Assembly (NCBI GenBank): GCA_023250755.1
Contig: JAHFAC010000173.1
Coordinates: 1-5,040, forward strand
DNA length: 5,040 nucleotides
Direction: 5' to 3'
Origin: Bacteriovoracaceae bacterium
GTDB lineage: Bacteria > Bdellovibrionota > UBA1018
A program made the translations under genes and the position numbers. This document shows positions 1-5,040 of this stretch, one piece after another. Position 1 is the first letter of the stretch, and every line of letters starts with the position of its first letter. The notes below the pieces were generated by a model. The model made no database searches. It saw only the letters and a program-made list of their open reading frames with translations, and was not told the DNA's origin.

Positions 1-2613
1 GGGTGCTGGGACAGGAGGCAGAGGTGCCGTTTCTGGCTGAGGCGTGACTTGCGGTACCAAGACAGGAGGCGATACAGGGGGTAGTGCGGGAACAGGCTGA
101 GGTTGCGGCATGGGGGCTGGAAGAGGCGCTGGCGTGATTTGGCTGGGTCGTTTCTCTTCTACCGGGACAGCGGCTGGAGCGTCTTCGTCCAGCAAGAATG
201 TTTTTTCTGGCTTAGCAGCTAGAATTTCATTCATGTCCGGAAGGGATTGAATCATTTTGTCTCGATATTTACGAAGAGGATCGTCTCCACCGGTATGAGA
301 TTCAAGGAACTCATCTCTTTCTTTCAGTTTTTTATCGAGGACCGCTCGAACTGACTCATATTGGCGAATAATATGGGGAGTGATGAAAATCAGCATATTG
401 GTTTTGGCACTTTGTTGCTTTTTAGCGCGAAAGAGCCAACCCAAGAGAGGGATGTCCCCTAAGATCGGAATTTTTGAAATCTGCTCTTGACTGGTATCTC
501 TCATCAATCCACCTAAGACGACAGTGTCACTATCAGCAACTACGATCGAGGTTTTTGCATTTCTTTGAACAGTGGCGAGAGCGAGATTTTGTACCTGTGC
601 CGGGAGCTCTCGTGCACTGATGTCTTCTAATTTTGCGTTGATATCCAGTTTGACAAAGTTTGTGACCTTGTTGATCTGAGGCTTAATCGAAATCAAGAGT
701 GAAACGTTTTCTTTCGTAGTCGATTGAGTTACTGCTCCCTGGACCGCAGTGGAGGTGAGTACCGGAATTCGTTCGGCCGTTTCAAAAGTGGCTTCGGTAT
801 TATCCAGGACCATGATTTGAGGTGTGGCAAGAATATTGGCATTTGATTTGGTTTGAAGAGTTTTAATCAGTGCCAGGACGTTGGGAACATCAAAAGGCTG
901 TCCACCGATTTTAAGAGAGGTCTTGTCTTGGGATGCAAATCCTAAAATGGCCCCCTTGCTTCCAATCGGACTTTGAATAAAATCAATCAAATCAGTATTG
1001 GGAGTGAAACCGAGCCCAATATTGGGTTTGGCGAAATTGGTCGAGAAATTAAAATCCTTGGCCAAAGTAATTTCCATAATAACCACTTCGGCAAAGACTT
1101 GATCTCGAGGGATATCGAGTCGGTTAATGACCCGTTGAACAGTGGCGAAGTCGGCAGGTGAGGCTGTAATAACAAGAGAATTGGTTGCTTTGTCAGGCGA
1201 TACTTTGATGGATCCTTCAAAGAGTGAGGCTTGAACTGGATTGATCCCAGTGCCTCCGGCGGGTCCAGCAGCACGCTGAGCTGCTTGAGAAGAAAGATTG
1301 TTGAGGGTGTTTGCAATTTGCTCGGACTCAGCAAACTGAAGGTAAACGACATGAACCTTGCCACCACCGGTGACTGAAGGGAGCTTTTGATCGAGTTTAG
1401 TCACCAAAGTTCGAATTTGATCAGCACCTTTGTTGTTAGCGTGGACGATCAAGGTATTGGTGCGTTCATCGGCGATAATGGTGTTGATGATTCCGCCCTC
1501 TTTTGTTCGCCTAGCGGCAAATCTTCCCCCTCCGAATCGAGGGGCTCCCCCTGCCGCCCCGCCGCTGGTGGTTCCGGGCACTAAAGTGTCGATGAGTTTT
1601 GAGAGCTCAACCGCAGAGGCATATTTGACGGGAATGACTTCAATACCTGCGTCATAACCCTCGACATCGAGGATATCCAGAAGCTTGCTGAGTTTGGCGA
1701 TATTCGATCCAGTATCGGTGACAATCACCGTATTAGTTTGGTCATAGGGAATGATTCTTGAGTTAGCAGGCATAAAGCTTCTGAAGTTGCGAGCCACCTC
1801 TTCTGCGCTTAAATATTTCAACGGAAAGAGTCGTGTAATGAGTGCATCCGTATCTGGGGAGAAGTCACCGGTATAGGTTTTCAATTGTTTATCCCGGGCA
1901 TCTCGTTGACGGGCGATTCTGACAAATTTCCCCGAGGGGATCAGCGCAAAACCATTGATATCTAGGGCAGTCAGGAAAGCTTTCCAAGCGTCGCCTACGG
2001 TAATGGGCCCATTCGAGATAATCGTGATCCGGCCTTTGACATCCTTATCGAGGATGAAATTTTTTCCGGTTAATTTACCCAGGGTTTTAGCGATATCCAT
2101 GATGTCAGCATCAGGAAAGTTAAAATCGGTGACGACTTCTTTACTTCCTTCCCCGGTCTCATCGTTGACATACACTGAGGGAGGGGCATCGCTGTGTGAA
2201 AGTACTCCAGCGGGTGATGAGGTCCCTCCCATAGAAATTTCCTTTGAGCCCAGCGCATTCCCTGTTGTGGGGGATGTTGCACCTGTTCGAGGAGAGAGGG
2301 GCGGGGCGATTCCGTCCGAAATGGTTTCGTCATCAAAATCGTCCTCCTCTTCTGTGTCTTGTGTTCCACCAGGTCCTTTTGCACTGGGTGAGTAAAAGGG
2401 ATTGCTGAAGGTTTTTGGACCTGATTCAAAACCTTTTTTATCTCCGGCCGCGGGCTTTCGAGTGGACGGGGCAGCCCAAGTGCTTTGACTTGCGAGAGCT
2501 AAAAGGCCGAGCAGTCCGATGAGTGTGGTAAGCCCGGCCAGTAGCTCGATCCAGAGCAAGGGAATAGGTGATAAATCATCTGGAGTTTGCATTTTATTGG
2601 ATTGGCTTTTCAT
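1..2613 (-). CDS. gspD: Type II secretion system secretin GspD (3' end outside the window)
   Basis: GspD forms the multimeric outer-membrane channel through which folded exoproteins leave the periplasm. The frame is open for 871 codons from the ATG at 2613 to the window edge. Residues 19-47 form a hydrophobic signal peptide after an unusually long n-region, with likely cleavage near A47. Residues 48-158 are a low-complexity linker with an acidic patch (D86-D100). N0 follows at about 159-235 (VVTDFNFPDADIMDIAK), then N1 about 258-318, N2 about 322-415 with a Gly/Arg-rich loop at 347-370, and N3 about 418-504. The secretin domain spans about 506-750. It includes ERIPVLT, VLGGLM (699-704), the signature IPILGDIPLLGWLFR (715-729) and the terminal TPHII (745-749). 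Residues 751-822 are charged, and 823-871 are Pro-rich (21 of 49) and still open. Known secretins of this class are mostly 650-700 residues, so this one is long. The start is supported by a strong Shine-Dalgarno. The gene lies 11 bases after gspC, clearly in the same operon. Family assignment is near certain; the true C-terminus is unseen. Confidence 0.96.
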   Translation of the reverse strand, partial: MKSQSNKMQTPDDLSPIPLLWIELLAGLTTLIGLLGLLALASQSTWAAPSTRKPAAGDKKGFESGPKTFSNPFYSPSAKGPGGTQDTEEEDDFDDETISDGIAPPLSPRTGATSPTTGNALGSKEISMGGTSSPAGVLSHSDAPPSVYVNDETGEGSKEVVTDFNFPDADIMDIAKTLGKLTGKNFILDKDVKGRITIISNGPITVGDAWKAFLTALDINGFALIPSGKFVRIARQRDARDKQLKTYTGDFSPDTDALITRLFPLKYLSAEEVARNFRSFMPANSRIIPYDQTNTVIVTDTGSNIAKLSKLLDILDVEGYDAGIEVIPVKYASAVELSKLIDTLVPGTTSGGAAGGAPRFGGGRFAARRTKEGGIINTIIADERTNTLIVHANNKGADQIRTLVTKLDQKLPSVTGGGKVHVVYLQFAESEQIANTLNNLSSQAAQRAAGPAGGTGINPVQASLFEGSIKVSPDKATNSLVITASPADFATVQRVINRLDIPRDQVFAEVVIMEITLAKDFNFSTNFAKPNIGLGFTPNTDLIDFIQSPIGSKGAILGFASQDKTSLKIGGQPFDVPNVLALIKTLQTKSNANILATPQIMVLDNTEATFETAERIPVLTSTAVQGAVTQSTTKENVSLLISIKPQINKVTNFVKLDINAKLEDISARELPAQVQNLALATVQRNAKTSIVVADSDTVVLGGLMRDTSQEQISKIPILGDIPLLGWLFRAKKQQSAKTNMLIFITPHIIRQYESVRAVLDKKLKERDEFLESHTGGDDPLRKYRDKMIQSLPDMNEILAAKPEKTFLLDEDAPAAVPVEEKRPSQITPAPLPAPMPQPQPVPALPPVSPPVLVPQVTPQPETAPLPPVPAP

Positions 2614-2614
2614 A

Positions 2615-2624
2615 ATCACCTTCT
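2615..2624 (-). promoter_or_regulatory. Strong Shine-Dalgarno site of gspD
   Basis: The 11-base gap between the gspC stop and the gspD ATG reads AGAAGGTGATT on the minus strand. AAGGTGAT matches the complement of the 16S rRNA 3' tail, with the AAGG core five bases before the ATG. It fixes the start at 2613 rather than the in-frame ATG at codon 8, and it indicates translation of gspD from the same message as gspC. Confidence 0.8.
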
Positions 2625-3824
2625 TTAGTGAATGTCGTAAGTGAGAGTCATGGTTTTACCGTCTCGTTTGATATTAATTTCGTAATGGCTTGCGGTTTTT
2701 AGTTCCGCTAATTTTTGAAATGCTTGACCAGGGTCACTGATGCTCTCGCCGTTGATTCCCATGATGGTGTCATTGTTTTGCAGTCCCAGTTTATCGTAAA
2801 TACTCCCCGGAACGATCTGAAAACACTTGTATCCAGAGGGCAGGCCATTCTCGAAATTCGGAATGCAGCGAGCCTGCGTAAGGATTTCATTTAGGTTAGA
2901 AAGGGCTTTGTCGACTTCAGTTCGGGGAATATTGTATTGAGTGGGCGCCACCTGTTCTACGACGGGACCTTTCGCCTTTTGCGGGGTAGCTAAGGTGATT
3001 CTTGGATTGAGTGGATTGATGTCTTCAGGGAGGTCCACATACTCTCGGCGGTTGCTAGCGACATTGAGAAAGATCACTTTTCTCGGTTCTACTTTGAGAA
3101 TTTTCGCTTTACTGGGGATCTCGTCATTGATCCGCACAGGATAAACGGTAGAGGAGGATTTATCCTCTATAGTTGCGATAGATCTCAGCTCATCACGTAA
3201 AATTAGAGTTCCGATCAAATTTAGTGGAAGGGTTGTTTTTATAGGGGGGCTAGTCAGATCTGCACCGGTGCTTTTTGGCCCAGAAGACTCCTCGCCAGGA
3301 ATGAGTCCTTGGCTATTGAAGAGATTTCTCGAGAAAATCGGCCCGTACTCTTCGAGAGTTTTATTCTTCTTTTGCATGCCATTGGATCTGAGCAGTCGAA
3401 CAGGAGGGGGATCTGGCACAAAGTAATCGATCAGTAATGCTGAGAGATCTGCCAAAAAAAATGCGCAAAGAAGGATGGTGAGGGTTTTTCCCCAAAAAAT
3501 CGCGCCTTGTTTTTGAAAATACTCACTAAATCGCTCAGCAAGGGTCATGGGTTCGAGTTGACGCGCAATATTCCTTAAGGACTCCTTGGTGAAAAAATTC
3601 TTGAACTGCGCAAAGAGTGACTCTTGCTCTTTGGATTCAAGAAGCGTGGATTCCGTATTTATTGGTTTTTTTTTAATCATTGCAGAAACTCTTTGAATTC
3701 CTGCTTGCGCTGTTTTGAGAATTTGATTTGGGATTTTTTTTAGTTTCTCCAGTTTTTTGATGAGCCTTGGCTCAGAAGGAGGAGGCGCAGAGGGTTCGCT
3801 CGGAGAGGGTATGTTCTCGTTCAT
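2625..3824 (-). CDS. gspC: Type II secretion system protein GspC (HR and PDZ domains)
   Basis: GspC is a bitopic inner-membrane protein that links the T2SS inner-membrane platform to the secretin and contributes to substrate selection. This 399-residue protein starts with a Pro/Ser-rich stretch (1-19), then a Lys-rich, probably amphipathic helical region (about 20-55) and more charged sequence up to residue 112, all predicted cytoplasmic. One membrane segment lies at about 114-136 and carries an unusual D126. The periplasmic part opens with the GspC-typical IFSRNLFNSQGLIPG (163-177). The HR domain follows at about 198-265 (LPLNLIGTLILRD...), then a linker, then a PDZ domain at about 297-397 with VPGSIYDKLGL and DTIMGINGESI. 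C320 and C334 could form a periplasmic disulfide. The protein is longer than typical gammaproteobacterial GspC (roughly 270-300 residues) because of the N-terminal extension. A TGA lies in frame two codons before the ATG, so translation cannot begin further upstream; no good Shine-Dalgarno is visible. It is first in the operon, with gspD 11 bases downstream. Confidence 0.93.
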   Translation of the reverse strand: MNENIPSPSEPSAPPPSEPRLIKKLEKLKKIPNQILKTAQAGIQRVSAMIKKKPINTESTLLESKEQESLFAQFKNFFTKESLRNIARQLEPMTLAERFSEYFQKQGAIFWGKTLTILLCAFFLADLSALLIDYFVPDPPPVRLLRSNGMQKKNKTLEEYGPIFSRNLFNSQGLIPGEESSGPKSTGADLTSPPIKTTLPLNLIGTLILRDELRSIATIEDKSSSTVYPVRINDEIPSKAKILKVEPRKVIFLNVASNRREYVDLPEDINPLNPRITLATPQKAKGPVVEQVAPTQYNIPRTEVDKALSNLNEILTQARCIPNFENGLPSGYKCFQIVPGSIYDKLGLQNNDTIMGINGESISDPGQAFQKLAELKTASHYEINIKRDGKTMTLTYDIH

Positions 3825-3862
3825 GGTTCAAGTGAGGGTTGAGCAAGAGTGGTGCCAGGCGA

Positions 3863-3879
3863 GTGGAAAATTTTTCCAC
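3863..3879. promoter_or_regulatory. Perfect palindrome upstream of gspC, possible operator
   Basis: GTGGAAAA and TTTTCCAC form perfect 8-bp inverted arms around a single central T. The site ends 39 bases before the gspC ATG, so it would lie in the gspC promoter or 5' leader. The near-zero spacer favours a dimeric DNA-binding protein over an RNA hairpin, because in RNA the innermost pairs would have to open to form a loop. It is not a terminator, since no T tract follows on either strand. The regulator is unknown. Confidence 0.45.
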
Positions 3880-3993
3880 GAGTCTCCAATCAGTGCTAAG
3901 GTAAAAAGACGAATGATTTCGAAGAAAGAAAGGCGCCAAAAAAAAGGCGTTTTGTATGGTGCGTATTTTTTTAGAAAATTGTTGCACCTTGTT

Positions 3994-4006
3994 TGACATT
4001 TTGTCG
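3994..4006. promoter_or_regulatory. Near-palindromic TGACATTTTGTC element, copy 1
   Basis: TGACATTTTGTCG has inverted arms TGACA/TGTCG (one end mismatch) around TTT. It is identical over 12 bases to the copy at 4046. The preceding T makes a consensus -35 hexamer, TTGACA, at 3993-3998, but no acceptable -10 follows at 16-18 bases. Its position 119 bases before the acyl-CoA dehydrogenase ATG fits an operator for that gene. The binding protein cannot be named from the sequence. Confidence 0.45.
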
Positions 4007-4045
4007 GCGCTGTTTCTTTCAGTGGAGAATAGAGAGAGAATGAAG

Positions 4046-4058
4046 TGACATTTTGTCA
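4046..4058. promoter_or_regulatory. Palindromic TGACATTTTGTCA element, copy 2
   Basis: TGACA-TTT-TGTCA has perfect 5-bp inverted arms. It lies 52 bp after copy 1, close to five turns of B-DNA, so two bound dimers would sit on the same face of the helix. It lies 55-67 bases before the acyl-CoA dehydrogenase start, within the probable promoter or leader. This is the usual layout of a double operator, but regulation is inferred only. Confidence 0.5.
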
Positions 4059-4096
4059 GGTCGTACGGCTCAAGAGCGAATAGCCAAAGCGTTCAG

Positions 4097-4104
4097 AAAG
4101 AGGG
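4097..4104 (+). promoter_or_regulatory. Ribosome binding site of the acyl-CoA dehydrogenase gene
   Basis: AAAGAGGG lies eight bases before the ATG at 4113. An in-frame TAA directly abuts that ATG (4110-4112), so no upstream start is possible. Together these make 4113 the clear start, ahead of the in-frame ATG at codon 9. Confidence 0.7.
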
Positions 4105-4112
4105 TCATTTAA

Positions 4113-5040
4113 ATGAGCAGCGTTCCCAAAAGCTTTATGAAATCCTTGTTTTTTGGCCAAATCCGTGAAGAATTGATTTTCCCTTACCCTTCTATCAAGC
4201 CAGAGGTCTCCGAAACTGTTCGGATGATCATCGATTCGGTTGATAAGTTTGCAAAGGACCATGTCCATTCGAAGGAGTGGGACGAGCAAGGAAAAATGCC
4301 TCGAGAGATTCTTTCTCATTTGGCGGAGATGGGGATGATGGGGATGGCTGTCCCAGAAGAGCACGGAGGATTGGGACTCCCGCAGAGTGGTTATGCGCGG
4401 ATCATGCAAGAGGTGGCTGCCATCGATGGAGCACTTGCCGTGACTCTGGGGGCTCATCAGAGCATAGGTTACAAAGCTCTTTTGCTTTTTGGCACTGAAC
4501 AGCAAAAGAGAAAATATCTTCCACGCTTGGCCTCTGGGCAACTGGTCGCTTGCTATTGCCTGACTGAACCTGGGAGCGGATCGGATGCTGCTTCAATCAA
4601 GACCCGTGCGACACTTAGCTCAGACGGCAAGCATTACATCATCAATGGCAATAAGCTTTGGATCACTAATGGCGGCATCGCCAGTTTTATGACGGTTTTT
4701 GCGAAGACTGAAGTTGAAGAAAAGGGGGTTCGCAAAGAAAAGGTCAGCTGCTTTTTATTGGAGTTGCCGGCTGAGGGAGTAACAATCGGGCCCGAGGAAC
4801 ATAAGCTCGGAATTCGCGCTTCATGGACCAATGCGATTCATTATGAAAACGTCAAGATTCCGGCAGAAAATGTCTTAGGCGGGATCGGCCAGGGTTTTAA
4901 GGTGGCCATGGGAGTTTTGAATCACGGACGCTTGGGGCTTGCGGCTGGCTGTGTCGGTGGTGCTAAAAAATGCATCGAAGCATCGATTCAGCATGCCAAT
5001 GAACGGGTGCAGTTTCAAAAGAAAATCGGCGAATTTGGAA
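4113..5040 (+). CDS. Acyl-CoA dehydrogenase, VLCAD/ACAD9-like (3' end outside the window)
   Basis: This FAD enzyme would oxidise fatty acyl-CoA to trans-2-enoyl-CoA in the first step of beta-oxidation, passing electrons to electron-transferring flavoprotein. The first 309 residues are in the window. The N-terminal FFGQIREELIFPYP (13-26) is typical of the very-long-chain/ACAD9 group rather than of short-chain enzymes. The alpha-helical N-terminal domain (about 30-145) contains VPEEHGGLGLP (80-90). The family signature CLTEPGSGSDAAS (149-161) opens the middle beta domain, followed by WITNGG (183-188), KLGIRAS (231-237) and the start of the C-terminal helical domain with NHGRLGLAAG (270-279). 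The catalytic glutamate and the C-terminal extension expected for this group lie beyond the right edge, so activity and full length (about 600 residues expected) cannot be confirmed. The gene is divergent from the T2SS operon and preceded by two palindromic elements that may control it. General family is near certain; the VLCAD/ACAD9-type call is strong, and exact chain-length specificity is not known. Confidence 0.94.
   Translation, partial: MSSVPKSFMKSLFFGQIREELIFPYPSIKPEVSETVRMIIDSVDKFAKDHVHSKEWDEQGKMPREILSHLAEMGMMGMAVPEEHGGLGLPQSGYARIMQEVAAIDGALAVTLGAHQSIGYKALLLFGTEQQKRKYLPRLASGQLVACYCLTEPGSGSDAASIKTRATLSSDGKHYIINGNKLWITNGGIASFMTVFAKTEVEEKGVRKEKVSCFLLELPAEGVTIGPEEHKLGIRASWTNAIHYENVKIPAENVLGGIGQGFKVAMGVLNHGRLGLAAGCVGGAKKCIEASIQHANERVQFQKKIGEFG

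Larger units (their letters stand above)
3825..4112. other. Divergent intergenic region between gspC and the acyl-CoA dehydrogenase gene
   Basis: This 288-base, AT-rich stretch must hold the promoters of both divergent genes. Short open frames here (for example minus strand 3999-3772, which runs into gspC in another frame) show no recognisable protein and are not called. Visible structure consists of a perfect palindrome at 3863-3879 and two copies of TGACATTTTGTC at 3994 and 4046. There is also a short weak stem, CGCC-A8-GGCG followed by T4 (3934-3953). I found no convincing sigma-70 -35/-10 pair for gspC on the minus strand, and only a marginal one for the plus-strand gene. Confidence 0.8.

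Noticed and set aside
1503..1572. GC-rich tract in gspD as a possible insertion or frameshift
   Set aside because: The frame stays open and it encodes a Gly/Arg-rich loop (residues 347-370) in N2, a region where secretins often carry flexible insertions.
1955..2395. Plus-strand open frame of 146 codons across gspD
   Set aside because: It is antisense to the N0 and linker region of GspD; the translation is low-complexity Ser/Pro-rich with no family resemblance.
3934..3953. CGCC-A8-GGCG followed by TTTT as a rho-independent terminator
   Set aside because: The stem is only 4-5 bp with an 8-base loop and short T run, and no gene on the plus strand ends upstream of it (gspC points the other way).
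3958..3988. GGTGC-N21-GCACC inverted repeat
   Set aside because: Five-base arms with a long spacer in AT-rich sequence are expected by chance, and the arms do not extend.
3772..3999. Minus-strand 75-codon frame across the intergenic region into gspC
   Set aside because: It overlaps the start of gspC in another frame, resembles no protein, and would cover the palindrome and promoter region.
4001..4030. Sigma-70 promoter TTGTCG-N18-GAGAAT for the acyl-CoA dehydrogenase gene
   Set aside because: Both hexamers match at only 4 of 6 positions. The layout would place one TGACA element at the -35 and the other just after the start site, which is attractive, but the match is too weak to list as a feature.
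4056..4541. Minus-strand open frame of 161 codons opposite the acyl-CoA dehydrogenase gene
   Set aside because: It lies antisense to a gene with clear family motifs, has no recognisable domain, and its start falls inside that gene. It is a shadow frame.

Overview
The window carries three protein genes around one divergent intergenic region, and nothing in it looks mobile or recently acquired. It suggests a Gram-negative, delta-like proteobacterium; Bdellovibrionota or a relative is my best guess. This rests on a double-membrane secretion system with mid-GC codon use, beside a long-form (VLCAD/ACAD9-type) acyl-CoA dehydrogenase. No rRNA or other taxonomic marker is present, so the placement is weak.

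Minus strand, 3824 down to 1: the start of a type II secretion system (T2SS) operon, read leftwards. gspC (3824-2625) encodes the inner-membrane/periplasmic linker with an HR domain and a C-terminal PDZ domain. Eleven bases later gspD (2613 to beyond position 1) encodes the outer-membrane secretin: signal peptide, a long acidic linker, N0-N3 domains, the secretin channel, and then a Pro-rich tail that is still open at the window edge. gspD fills the first half of the window as one uninterrupted frame of 871 codons, with no stop inside the window. GspC and GspD are partners: in characterised systems the GspC HR domain binds the GspD N0 domain and couples the inner-membrane platform to the outer-membrane channel. 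The rest of the operon (gspE onwards) would lie to the left of the window.

Intergenic, 3825-4112 (288 bases): AT-rich and without a convincing gene. It holds a perfect 8-bp-arm palindrome 39 bases upstream of the gspC start. Nearer the right-hand gene it holds two copies of a 12-bp near-palindrome (TGACATTTTGTC) exactly 52 bp apart. These are the most interesting non-coding signals and look like operators.

Plus strand, 4113 to the right edge: the first 309 codons of an acyl-CoA dehydrogenase of the very-long-chain/ACAD9 type. It probably has no direct functional link with the T2SS beyond sharing the divergent intergenic region.

Overall this is mostly a conventional region. I see no evidence for a wholly new system; the items worth following are the intergenic palindromes and the unusual low-complexity extensions of GspC and GspD.
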